NCBI RefSeq assembly: GCF_012927085.1
Contig: NZ_JABBFX010000002.1
Location: 806,001 to 870,000 of the forward strand
DNA length: 64,000 nt
Direction of reading: 5' to 3'
Origin: Ramlibacter agri
GTDB lineage: Bacteria > Pseudomonadota > Gammaproteobacteria > Burkholderiales > Burkholderiaceae_C
Shown here piece by piece: positions 47,094-56,133 of this stretch; positions within the stretch are counted from its first letter, which is position 1; each line of letters opens with the position of its first letter. The notes under the pieces were generated by a model, which was given only the letters and a program-made list of their open reading frames with translations, did not search any database and was not told the origin of the DNA. The position numbers were made by a program, and so were the translations under genes.

Positions 47094-47701
47094 TGAGCTA
47101 TACGGTTCATCCCAGCGCCATCGTCGACGAAGGCGCAGAAATCGGTGACGGCAGTCGCGTGTGGCACTTCGTGCACGTTTGCTCAGGCGCCCGGATCGGG
47201 AAATCCGTTTCCCTGGGCCAGAACGTGTTCGTCGGCAATCGAGTGTCGATTGGCGACCACTGCAAGATCCAGAACAACGTCAGCGTTTACGACAACGTAA
47301 CGCTCGAGGACGGTGTGTTTTGCGGACCGAGCATGGTCTTCACCAACGTCTACAACCCACGCTCCTTCGTTGAGAGGAAGGACGAGTACCGGAATACCCT
47401 CGTGAAGCGAGGCGCCACGCTGGGCGCCAACTGCACGATCGTCTGTGGAGCAACGATCGGGGAATTCGCGTTCATTGGAGCCGGTGCCGTGGTCAACAAG
47501 GACGTTCCTGCGTACGCTTTGGTCGTCGGCGTTCCGGGACGCCAGATCGGCTGGATGAGCGCGCACGGAGAACGGCTCGAACTGCCTTTGCGCGGCGATG
47601 CCCGGGTTCGTTGCCAGCATTCTGGCGACGAGTACGTACTCGCGGGTTCTCAGCTTGTGCGCGTCCCCGCCCCTGTCGCTGCCGAACAGGCAACCCGGTA
47701 G
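47093..47701 (+). CDS. wbpD: UDP-GlcNAc3NA N-acetyltransferase
   Basis: A 202-residue left-handed beta-helix acetyltransferase; acetylates the 3-amino group made by WbpE using acetyl-CoA. Hexapeptide repeats run from about residue 8 to 140 (e.g. [39 protein letters not shown]). [18 protein letters not shown] near residue 84 is the family's substrate loop. Starts inside the wbpB stop (TAATG). Confidence 0.93.
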
Positions 47702-47733
47702 ACACGAGCCCACTTCTTGGAAGAGACAGCCAC

Positions 47734-48819
47734 ATGGAATTTATCGATCTGAAGGCGCAGTACCAGAGCCTCAAGCGCGACATGGATGCGCGGATCCAAG
47801 CCGTCCTGAATCACGGCCAATACATCCTGGGTCCAGAAGTTGCCGAACTGGAAGAGCGGCTCGGTGCCTATACCGGCGCGAGGTACTGCATCTCCGTCGC
47901 CAACGGAACGGACGCACTGCAGATTGCGCTGATGGCGCTCGGCGTCGGCGCGGGCGATGAGGTCATCACGCCTGGGTTTACCTACATCGCGACTGCGGAA
48001 ACGGTTGCCTTGCTCGGCGCACGTCCGATTTACGTCGATGTCGATCCGCGAACGTACAACCTCGATCCCGCATCGCTCGAGTTTGCGATCACCAGCAAGA
48101 CGAAGGCCATCATTCCGGTCAGCCTGTATGGCCAGTGCGCCGAATTCGACGCGATCAACGCGATTGCTGCCAAGCACGGCATTCCAGTCATCGAGGACGC
48201 TGCTCAGAGCTTCGGTGCCAGCTACAAGGGTCGCAAGAGCTGCAACCTGTCCCAGATTGCCTGCACCAGCTTCTTTCCCAGCAAGCCGCTCGGCTGCTAC
48301 GGCGATGGTGGCGCCATCTTCACCAGCGATGAGGGCCTAGCCAAGATCATCCGCCAAATCGCGCGACATGGGCAGGATCGTCGTTACCACCACGTCCGGG
48401 TGGGCGTGAACAGCCGGTTGGATACTATCCAGGCGGCTGTTCTGTTATCGAAGCTGGAGATCTTCGATGATGAAATGACCGCTCGCCAAGAGGTAGCTTC
48501 GAACTATAGCGAGCTGCTACTTCGCCTCACCGATATCAAGCCACCCGAGATCGCTGAATACAACACGAGCGCGTTTGCCCAGTACACGGTGCGGGTACTG
48601 GAGCGGGAAAAAATTCAAAGCCATCTGACAGCCGTTGGGATACCTACGGCAATTCACTATCCCGTTCCCCTAAACCACCAACCAGCGGTCTCCGACGCTA
48701 CGGTGAAGCTACCGGTCGGAGACCTCGTTGCGACGGAAGTTCTCAGCCTGCCAATGCATCCTTATCTCACAAGAAAGGACCAGGAAAGAATCGTATTGGC
48801 ACTTACTAGTGCGAGCTGA
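47734..48819 (+). CDS. wbpE: UDP-2-acetamido-3-keto-glucuronate 3-aminotransferase
   Basis: A 361-residue DegT/DnrJ/EryC1/StrS PLP aminotransferase; adds the 3-amino group to the WbpB product. The PLP lysine is in SFFPSKPLGCYGDGG (about K184); VANGTDALQIAL near residue 54 and VIEDAAQSFGASYKGRK near residue 153 are the other PLP contacts. It starts 32 bases after wbpD. The base composition begins to drop within its second half. Confidence 0.93.
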   Translation: MEFIDLKAQYQSLKRDMDARIQAVLNHGQYILGPEVAELEERLGAYTGARYCISVANGTDALQIALMALGVGAGDEVITPGFTYIATAETVALLGARPIYVDVDPRTYNLDPASLEFAITSKTKAIIPVSLYGQCAEFDAINAIAAKHGIPVIEDAAQSFGASYKGRKSCNLSQIACTSFFPSKPLGCYGDGGAIFTSDEGLAKIIRQIARHGQDRRYHHVRVGVNSRLDTIQAAVLLSKLEIFDDEMTARQEVASNYSELLLRLTDIKPPEIAEYNTSAFAQYTVRVLEREKIQSHLTAVGIPTAIHYPVPLNHQPAVSDATVKLPVGDLVATEVLSLPMHPYLTRKDQERIVLALTSAS

Positions 48820-48837
48820 ACGATCCTAGGTTAGACA

Positions 48838-50073
48838 ATGACAAGGGCGACTACGGTAATCATCTTAACGAACGCCTTCCCGTATCAGCCGGGTGAGCAT
48901 TTTTTTGAAGCCGAACTGGCGTATTGGGCTGCCGCGGAGATTAAAGTCATAGTTGCGCCACTGTCAGCAACCGGCGCCAGTCGTCCCACGCCGCCTCAGA
49001 TTCAGGTTGATCTTCGTCTTGCGCGGTCCATGCGCGGCTGGCGGGGCTGTATTTCCCACTTAAGGGCAGTTCTGTCTCCCTTGTTCTGGAAGGAAGCCTC
49101 TAGCGCTTGGAACTTGGGGCAGAGGCATCTTGGGACTTACGCCCGATGCCTGCGTGCGGCAGCAAAGATCATTTTACTGAAGCAGGGTTTGCACGACCTG
49201 GTTTCCGAGTCCGGCACCAACGCGGTGGTTTACGCGTATTGGCACGACGTACAGGCGTATGCGGCTGCGCTACTTAAACGAGAGCGATTGATCACAAGCG
49301 TTTATTCGCGTGCGCATGGTTTTGACTTGTATCAAGAGCGCAGACCACACTGCTACATGCCCTTCAAACGTGCCTTCGCAAAGGACGTCGACACCGTTTT
49401 TTCGGTGAGCGAGCAAGGACGCAGCTACCTAGAACATGTCTACGGCATTCCTCCGACGCAATTGGAAGTGAGCCGATTGGGAGTCCACGTCCCTCCCCGG
49501 ATGAACATGGCTGCTGCGGGCGACACAATTCATATCCTGTCAGTCGCATCGTGCACCAACGTGAAACGGATTGACCGAACGATCGATGCACTCGCGGACA
49601 CCAAGATTGAAGGCAAGACAATACTGTGGACGCATATTGGCGACGGCCCGTTACTTGATCAATTGATTGCGCGCGCACACGAGAAGCTCAGACCAAACGG
49701 TGTCGATTTCAACTTCATGGGCGCGATCAGTAACAAGGAAGTCCAGCAATATTATGACGAACAGCCAATTGACTTCTTCATCAATACGAGCGAATCAGAA
49801 GGGATTCCCGTTTCGATAATGGAGGCGATGAGTCACGGCATTCCAGTCATAGCGCCCGCAGTCGGCGGCGTCTGCGAACTGGTAAACGAAGAAGTCGGGA
49901 GACTGCTCTCACCTCAACCAGATGCCAAGGAAATCACCTTAGCGATCTGCTGGATGAGCGAATTCGGGCGCTCACCGAAAATCCGGCTGCGTGCGCGCAT
50001 GGCAGCGGAATGCAATTACAGCGCACAGGCAAATTACAACGCGATCATCAATAAAATCGCAACCCGCCCGTGA
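48838..50073 (+). CDS. Glycosyltransferase, GT4 family
   Basis: A 411-residue GT-B enzyme. The C-terminal nucleotide-sugar domain has ILSVASCTNVKRIDRTIDAL near residue 236 and FFINTSESEGIPVSIMEAMS near residue 315, including the ESEGxP Glu pair of GT4. No signal peptide; probably a peripheral inner-membrane enzyme building the repeat unit. Visibly lower in GC than the wbp genes before it. Donor and acceptor are unknown. Confidence 0.9.
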   Translation: MTRATTVIILTNAFPYQPGEHFFEAELAYWAAAEIKVIVAPLSATGASRPTPPQIQVDLRLARSMRGWRGCISHLRAVLSPLFWKEASSAWNLGQRHLGTYARCLRAAAKIILLKQGLHDLVSESGTNAVVYAYWHDVQAYAAALLKRERLITSVYSRAHGFDLYQERRPHCYMPFKRAFAKDVDTVFSVSEQGRSYLEHVYGIPPTQLEVSRLGVHVPPRMNMAAAGDTIHILSVASCTNVKRIDRTIDALADTKIEGKTILWTHIGDGPLLDQLIARAHEKLRPNGVDFNFMGAISNKEVQQYYDEQPIDFFINTSESEGIPVSIMEAMSHGIPVIAPAVGGVCELVNEEVGRLLSPQPDAKEITLAICWMSEFGRSPKIRLRARMAAECNYSAQANYNAIINKIATRP

Positions 50074-51488
50074 ATAGGCGTCAATTCATATCATTTGCCT
50101 CTGGTCCCATTGTTAGCGCGGGCATAGGCCTCCTAACGTTGCCGATCATCGCTTGGCAGTTCTCTGGCGAAGATGTTGGCCGAAATGCAATCTATCAGGT
50201 CACGGTCGCGTTAGCGGTAGTGATCTTTGTTCTCGGCCTCGACCAAGCATTCGTCCGCGAGTACCACGAGACAGCCGACTGGAGACGGCTATTTAAGTCT
50301 TGCTTTACGCCTGGCTTTATCGCGCTGCTGGGGGCTACTGCAGCGTGCGTCGCTTACGCCCCCAACTTGTCGCGACTGCTATACGGCAAGGAGGAATCGC
50401 TCTGGATAGTCCTTACTGCTGTAAGCGTAATTCTCGCATACGCGAACCGATTTCTATCACTGATTCTTCGAGTCCAAGAACGCGGACTCGAGTTCTCAGC
50501 GACCCAAATCTTACCAAAACTGGCAGTCATCCTCCTTCTCCTGGCCTACCCGATGCTCCATGTTAAGGTCGAGTTCAGAGACCTCTTGCTGGTGAACCTG
50601 ATCGCAGCAGTCACAGTTTGCGCGGTATTGATTTTCAATCTTCGGCGCGATCTACGCTCAATAGCGCTCTCACAGGTAAGCCGCGACGAGCTGCGCACTC
50701 TACTTAAGTTCGGCTTGCCGCTCATCGGTGCAGGCTTAGCTTCATGGAGTCTAAACGCAACGAGTTCATTGACCCTTCGGTCGATGTCAACGTTTGCGGA
50801 GCTTGGGATTTATTCCATGACAGTCAGCTTTGCTGGCGCGGCATTAGTGTTGCAAGCCGTCTTCTCGACAATTTGGATGCCTACCGTCTACAAGTGGGTG
50901 GCCGCAGGCGAGGGTGACGCGCAAATCAGCTCAGCAATTCGCATCGTACTCGCATTGGCATGCCTAATCGGCGCACTTACGGGCTCGTTGTCCCGGCTCA
51001 TCGATTTTGTCCTCCCTCCGGGATATCAAACGGTCAAGTTTTTGTTGGCCGCGTGCATGACTCAGAGCCTGTTCTACACAGTCTCTGAAGCCGCAGCCAT
51101 TGGGATCAATGTCCAACGCAAAACCAGCCTAGCCTTGGCAACCGCGGTTTGCGCCCTCGCGGTGAACGTGCTGTTTTCGTTCATGCTAGTTCCGAAGTAC
51201 GGAGCACGAGGCGCGGCTGCCGCCAATACCATCGCTTTTCTCGCCTTTTGCATAGTGAGAACGGAATTTTCAGCTCGATCTTGGAGCTCGATCCCCCGCA
51301 AGCGCATCCACACGAACGTCGCGGTGCTTGCAGCGGCTGCCGTCGTAACAGCGTTCTCCTCGACTTATGACGGGTCTTTCGCGGTGCAGACGATTCTCTG
51401 GTCGCTTCTCTTTGTTGGCTTTGCTTACCAGTTCCGATGCGAAATTCGGGAACTAGTTCGGCTTACGCTGGGCATTCGATCAGCATGA
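50070..51488 (+). CDS. wzx: Polysaccharide flippase (Wzx-like)
   Basis: A 472-residue membrane protein with about 12-14 helices, of the MATE/PST polysaccharide exporter fold: starts RRQFISFASGPIVSAGIGLL, with the typical amphipathic first helix. It would flip the lipid-linked repeat unit. The GTG start overlaps the previous stop (GTGA), and its stop overlaps the polymerase start (ATGA). Confidence 0.87.
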   Translation: MNRRQFISFASGPIVSAGIGLLTLPIIAWQFSGEDVGRNAIYQVTVALAVVIFVLGLDQAFVREYHETADWRRLFKSCFTPGFIALLGATAACVAYAPNLSRLLYGKEESLWIVLTAVSVILAYANRFLSLILRVQERGLEFSATQILPKLAVILLLLAYPMLHVKVEFRDLLLVNLIAAVTVCAVLIFNLRRDLRSIALSQVSRDELRTLLKFGLPLIGAGLASWSLNATSSLTLRSMSTFAELGIYSMTVSFAGAALVLQAVFSTIWMPTVYKWVAAGEGDAQISSAIRIVLALACLIGALTGSLSRLIDFVLPPGYQTVKFLLAACMTQSLFYTVSEAAAIGINVQRKTSLALATAVCALAVNVLFSFMLVPKYGARGAAAANTIAFLAFCIVRTEFSARSWSSIPRKRIHTNVAVLAAAAVVTAFSSTYDGSFAVQTILWSLLFVGFAYQFRCEIRELVRLTLGIRSA

Positions 51489-52741
51489 AAACACTCAAAT
51501 TGGCCGTGCCTCGCCGGAGTTCCTGGTACGCCTGCATCACGATGGCATTTCTACACTACTTCCTGACGCCATCGGAATCGGGAGCCTCCCCAGCGGCAGC
51601 AGTTTTAATTCGCGCAGTTAGTGGAGCCGCGTTAACTGCCGTGCTGCTCGCCATTTGCGGCCTTCGGAAGGTAGACGTTACACGGCTTGGACCGTGGACC
51701 ATTGGCTTATTTATTTGGTTTGCACTAATAAATCGCCTTCAAAATGCTCAGCTTTTGGCGGTAATGTTCTCGTTCATGCTCTTGAGTTTTGCCTTGGTTG
51801 GTTGCGAGGCGAAGAGCCGAAGCAGGGGGCTCACAGTGCTGGAGAAACCCCTAACTTACCTCGTCATATTCTGGGTGTTCGCGCTCCTGCTTCAAATATC
51901 GCTGTTTGCCATATCAGGTCAATTGGTTGATCTGCACGCCATTCTGCACCCTTTAAGCGAAGCTCGGATCTATGGCGTCGCCGATTTATTCCGATTCACT
52001 GGTGTGCACATTGAGCCCGGTACGTATGCAAATTGGCTCTACGCGCTGGTGATGCTTAGAGCAATGATCTCAGGCAGGCTTTATGACCGGATCAGCCTTT
52101 TCGCCGTCCTATCAATCCTTTTTGCACTCTCCGCATGGGGACTTATAGCTGTCGCCATTTTCCTGTTTGGCTATTTCGTCTCCAAAATCTCCGACATGAC
52201 AAAGAGGGGAATTCGTGCCGCAGCACTCGCCGTGCTACTGCTCACGGGTTTTGGGCTCTTCGTGTATAGCCAATTCGGGGAGCATCTTCCTGCGCTTGTT
52301 GATTATTTCGTCCTGCGCTCCGAACTTGAAGACGTTTCCGGCTCGAGCAAGGTTCAGGCGCTTGCCGGGTTTAAGCAACTCGCGCCTCAGCTCTTCATCG
52401 TTGGTATGCCGCTCTCTACTGACTTCTGTGGAGGCTGTGCATCCCCCCAAGATGCGGGATTTCTCTTGAACATCGCCGTATATGCCGGAATGCTCGTCGC
52501 GATCGCACTCTTCGTCATGATTTTCGTCGCCGCATATCGCGAGTTCGGCGTCACCGGAGCATTGGCGGCCCTCCCGCTGGCCTTCGCAAAGTTCATCTTT
52601 TACGAGCCAATGTTTTGGATGATCTTCGGCGCAGCCGTTGTCCGGATTCGGTTCGGTATCGGCCTACACCCTAACCCACCGAAGCACGACAAGTCTTTCA
52701 CCTTACCGACGACCTATAAAAAGTATGACCTCAACCTTTAA
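51485..52741 (+). CDS. wzy: Probable O-antigen polymerase (Wzy-like)
   Basis: A 418-residue integral membrane protein with about ten helices and a larger outside loop around residues 260-320. Sequence resemblance to known Wzy is slight, as is normal for these fast-changing proteins; the call rests on topology, the short motif FRFTGVHIEPGTYANWLYAL near residue 175, which recalls O-antigen ligase/polymerase loops, and its place between wzx and wbpI. Translation coupled to wzx. Confidence 0.75.
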   Translation: MKTLKLAVPRRSSWYACITMAFLHYFLTPSESGASPAAAVLIRAVSGAALTAVLLAICGLRKVDVTRLGPWTIGLFIWFALINRLQNAQLLAVMFSFMLLSFALVGCEAKSRSRGLTVLEKPLTYLVIFWVFALLLQISLFAISGQLVDLHAILHPLSEARIYGVADLFRFTGVHIEPGTYANWLYALVMLRAMISGRLYDRISLFAVLSILFALSAWGLIAVAIFLFGYFVSKISDMTKRGIRAAALAVLLLTGFGLFVYSQFGEHLPALVDYFVLRSELEDVSGSSKVQALAGFKQLAPQLFIVGMPLSTDFCGGCASPQDAGFLLNIAVYAGMLVAIALFVMIFVAAYREFGVTGALAALPLAFAKFIFYEPMFWMIFGAAVVRIRFGIGLHPNPPKHDKSFTLPTTYKKYDLNL

Positions 52742-53804
52742 GCTTATGAGCGTGGTAGGGGCCCGGCCCCAGTTCGTTAAAGCTGCAGTGCTGTCCGCGG
52801 CAATTCAAGAGCACCGCCCTGACATTCGCGAGGTCCTTGTCCATACGGGCCAACACTACGACGACCGCATGTCGGAAATATTCTTCCGCGAGCTCGGCAT
52901 CGAGGCCCCAGCACACAATCTGGGCGTCGGTGGGGGCAGCCATGGTCGAGCTACCGGGCAGATGCTAGAGGGGCTAGAACGGGTGATGCAACGTGAGGGG
53001 CCAGACGGAGTGCTTGTCTATGGGGACACGAATAGCACAATCGCAGCGGCTCTCGCTGCCGTAAAGCTTCACATCCCGGTGGCTCATGTGGAGGCGGGTC
53101 TCCGCTCATTTAACAGGACTATGCCGGAGGAGATCAATCGCGTCGTAACAGATCACATTAGCGAGCTGCTGTTTGCGCCAACACAGACTGCCGAATCCAA
53201 CCTCTTTGCGGAAGGTATTGAACGAAAGAAAGTCCATGTGGTAGGGGACGTCATGTATGACGCCGCAATCTATTTCGCAAAACGCAGCGCTCGCCCCTCA
53301 TGGTTTTCCGATCTTGGCTTCGACGTAGGCCGGTATGTTCTCTGCACAATCCATCGCGCTGAAAATACGGACTCTTTACACCGCCTAGAGGCGATCCTTA
53401 GAGGGTTGGCGCTAAGCGGCTCGAAAGTCATTCTACCTATGCATCCGCGAACCGCGGCGCGCATCGCTGCCGCGCAACTGGAAATTCCAGCCAACGTGAC
53501 GATTGTTGAACCGGTCGGGTATTTGGAAATGTGCTGGCTCGAAGCCAATTCAACACTGATCGCGACGGACTCCGGCGGCGTCCAGAAGGAAGCGTACTTT
53601 CACAAGAAGTTCTGCGTCACGCTGCGCGAAGAGACAGAGTGGGTAGAGCTGGTGGATAGCGGCTGCAACGTCCTAGCTGGCGCTGATTCTCTCGCGATTG
53701 CTAACGCAATCTCCTCCCCCCTGACTTGCGACTTCTCGCGCGAATTCTACGGACGCGGCTCGAGCGCTAGAGCAATTGCCGAAAAGCTGTGGGCGCACGC
53801 ATGA
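52725..53804 (+). CDS. wbpI: UDP-GlcNAc3NAcA 2-epimerase
   Basis: A 359-residue non-hydrolysing UDP-sugar 2-epimerase of the WecB fold; in this setting it is WbpI, which turns UDP-GlcNAc3NAcA into UDP-ManNAc3NAcA. Hallmarks: SVVGARPQFVKAA, VHTGQHYDDRMSE, VYGDTNSTIAAALAA, HVEAGLRSFNRTMPEEINR and ATDSGGVQKEAYF. WecB itself is possible but less likely with wbpABDE present. The start overlaps the polymerase gene by 17 bases; MSVVG at 52746 is an alternative. Confidence 0.88.
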   Translation: MTSTFKLMSVVGARPQFVKAAVLSAAIQEHRPDIREVLVHTGQHYDDRMSEIFFRELGIEAPAHNLGVGGGSHGRATGQMLEGLERVMQREGPDGVLVYGDTNSTIAAALAAVKLHIPVAHVEAGLRSFNRTMPEEINRVVTDHISELLFAPTQTAESNLFAEGIERKKVHVVGDVMYDAAIYFAKRSARPSWFSDLGFDVGRYVLCTIHRAENTDSLHRLEAILRGLALSGSKVILPMHPRTAARIAAAQLEIPANVTIVEPVGYLEMCWLEANSTLIATDSGGVQKEAYFHKKFCVTLREETEWVELVDSGCNVLAGADSLAIANAISSPLTCDFSREFYGRGSSARAIAEKLWAHA

Positions 53805-54910
53805 GAGTTCTTCATGCATGCTCGCTGTTGGCGCCGCCACTGGGGATTCGAAACCAAATGGAGTGGGAGCAGGCTGCAGCAAGGCAGCTGGGCCTCGATT
53901 GGGATGTTCGAATCTTTTGCCCAGAAGGCTCCATCGAGAGGTCGGAGGTAGTCGTTTACGCTCCTGCGATCGGCGTGCCGGATTCGAGGCTTGCAAAACT
54001 CGTCACTTGGCTACGCGTCAAGATTGCATATTACAAGTGGCTGCGCGAACGCATGGCCGAAGTTGACGTGTTCATGCTTCGATATTACGTGCACGATCCG
54101 TTTCAACTACTCTTCCTACTGACCTGCAAGAAGCCAGTCGTATTGGTTCACCACACTCTTGAAGTGCCGGAGTTGTCGCTGCAGGGCCAGAGCGGTCGAA
54201 TTCGAGCCGCGTTGGAATGGGCATTGGGACCTTTCTGCATTCGTGCGGCCTCTCTCATCGCGGGTGTGACGAATGAAATCGTGTCGTACGAGCTAGAACG
54301 CTCTAACGCACGAGCGAAGCCTAGATTGACTTACCCCAACGGGATACTCTATACAGATGCGACTGTCATCGATGATCGCGCCGATGGGCCTGAAATTATC
54401 TTTGTCGCCGGGCACTTTTCTGCTTGGCACGGGCTAGACCTGCTTCTCGATGCATTGGAGGCGTCTAGCGCCAACTGCGTCATACACTTGGTCGGTCAAC
54501 TGAGTCGGGAAGATCAGGTTAGAGCGGATAGGGACTTGCGAATTCGATGCCATGGAGTGTTAAGTGCAGCGGCGATCAGGGATATTTCTCGGCGCTGCTC
54601 CTTGGGTCTATCGTCCTTGGCACTGCATCGCAACAAAATGAAGGAGGCTTGCACATTGAAGGTAAGGGAATACCTGATGATGGGCCTACCCGTTTACGCC
54701 GCCTATAAAGACGTATTTCCCACGGACTTTCCTTTTTTCAAAGAAGGCGCCCCCGACTTAGACCAGATCGTTGAGTACGCCAAGCAGTGCGCTTCGTTTT
54801 CCAGAGAAGAAGTTTCCAGTCAATCCCGCGTGCACATTGAGAAGTCGATTTTGCTAGGCCAATTCAAAAGTCAGCTTGCAGAGGCACTCGGTGGCCACAT
54901 GACTATTTAG
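53801..54910 (+). CDS. Glycosyltransferase, GT4-like
   Basis: A 369-residue GT-B-type protein. The N-terminal part starts RVLHACSLLAPPLGIRNQME; the C-terminal domain has IIFVAGHFSAWHGLDLLLDAL near residue 200, but the usual ExxxGxPxxxxEA block is weak (KVREYLMMGLPVYAAYKD). It overlaps wbpI by 4 bases (ATGA). Low GC with rare-looking codons. Specificity unknown. Confidence 0.8.
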   Translation: MRVLHACSLLAPPLGIRNQMEWEQAAARQLGLDWDVRIFCPEGSIERSEVVVYAPAIGVPDSRLAKLVTWLRVKIAYYKWLRERMAEVDVFMLRYYVHDPFQLLFLLTCKKPVVLVHHTLEVPELSLQGQSGRIRAALEWALGPFCIRAASLIAGVTNEIVSYELERSNARAKPRLTYPNGILYTDATVIDDRADGPEIIFVAGHFSAWHGLDLLLDALEASSANCVIHLVGQLSREDQVRADRDLRIRCHGVLSAAAIRDISRRCSLGLSSLALHRNKMKEACTLKVREYLMMGLPVYAAYKDVFPTDFPFFKEGAPDLDQIVEYAKQCASFSREEVSSQSRVHIEKSILLGQFKSQLAEALGGHMTI

Positions 54911-54919
54911 CCACACGAT

Positions 54920-56059
54920 ATGCGAATTGCGCTCTTTGCGAACACTGATTGGTTCATGTTCAATTTCAACAAATCTTTAGCCCAAGCTCTTCGAGCAAAG
55001 GGCAACGAGGTGATCCTAATTTCTCCCCCCGGACCTTATGGTGAAAAGCTTCGGCAGCTTGGCTTTCGATGGGTTCCTGCACCGATGGTTCGGCGGAGCC
55101 TGAATCCGCTTAGAGAACTGGCTTTGATAATTTGGCTGGCTCGGCTGTTGAAGCGAGAGCGCGTCCAATTACTCCACGGCTTCACGATTAAATGCGCAGT
55201 CTATGGCTCTATCGCCGCGCGTTTTTCTGGAGTTGACGCGCAAGTAAATGCCGTGGCGGGCATGGGTTATGTCTTCACCAGCAACAGTGTGAGAGCGCGC
55301 ATATTGCGTCCGCTGGTTCGCGCACTACTGAAGTTTGCACTTATCGCACCGAACTCTCGGCTAATTCTATTGAATCAGGATGATCAACGGATGTTCTTGG
55401 ATTTCGGATTGGCCGATTCCAACAGCATTAGAGTGCTGCCTGGCGCCGGAATCAACTGCCAGCGCTTTGCACCACCTCGTCTGCGATCATCGAACTCGCG
55501 CTTTCGCGTGCTCTTGCCGGCTCGGATGCTGTGGGACAAGGGCATAGCCGAATATGTGGCCGCCGCAGGCCTAGTGCGAGGCATGGGACGAACCGACATC
55601 GAGTTCCTACTCGCTGGAGCGCCAGACACGGGTAATCCGGCCGCAGTTCCGGAAGCTTTGTTGCGCGAGTGGACTGAGAGTGGTGTCGTCTGTTGGCTCG
55701 GCCACACTGATGACATGCCCGCCCTATTCGCATCAGTCGATGCCGTAGTCTTACCAAGCTATAGAGAAGGGCTACCAACGGGTCTCACGGAGGCAGCTGC
55801 TTGCGAGCTTCCTATCATTACCACGGACGTCCCGGGTTGTCGCGAGGTTGTTTCTGACGGAGTGGACGGCCTCCTGATTCCGGTAAAAGATCCGGAGGCA
55901 ATCGCGAGAGCCGTTGTTCGGTTGCGGGACGATGCAGATTTGCGGACACGGTTAGCCAAATCGGCCCGGCAAAAGGCTGTAGCTCTTTACGATGAAAGTG
56001 TTGTTATTGATAAGACGCTGGGAATCTACGGGGAGCTATTCCGAGAACAGATTGCTTAG
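54920..56059 (+). CDS. Glycosyltransferase, GT4 family
   Basis: A 379-residue GT4 enzyme of the PglA/WbpT-like kind. GMGYVFTSNSVRARILRP near residue 115, RVLLPARMLWDKGIAEYVAA near residue 195 and VVLPSYREGLPTGLTEAAAC near residue 275 (the E-G-x-P-x-x-x-x-E-A motif) are clear. Separated from the gene before by 9 bases. It probably adds one sugar of the repeat unit. Confidence 0.9.
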   Translation: MRIALFANTDWFMFNFNKSLAQALRAKGNEVILISPPGPYGEKLRQLGFRWVPAPMVRRSLNPLRELALIIWLARLLKRERVQLLHGFTIKCAVYGSIAARFSGVDAQVNAVAGMGYVFTSNSVRARILRPLVRALLKFALIAPNSRLILLNQDDQRMFLDFGLADSNSIRVLPGAGINCQRFAPPRLRSSNSRFRVLLPARMLWDKGIAEYVAAAGLVRGMGRTDIEFLLAGAPDTGNPAAVPEALLREWTESGVVCWLGHTDDMPALFASVDAVVLPSYREGLPTGLTEAAACELPIITTDVPGCREVVSDGVDGLLIPVKDPEAIARAVVRLRDDADLRTRLAKSARQKAVALYDESVVIDKTLGIYGELFREQIA

Positions 56060-56133
56060 TTTCGGCGTGGCTGACGACCACAGCAGCGGCCGCAAATGGA
56101 CAGGCCAAGAGTTTAGGTTCTATGGAGTTATAG

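Noticed and set aside
52725..53804. WecB (UDP-GlcNAc 2-epimerase) for this gene
   Set aside because: Fold and motifs fit both, but all of wbpA, B, D and E are present and no ManNAcA dehydrogenase gene is, so WbpI is the better call.
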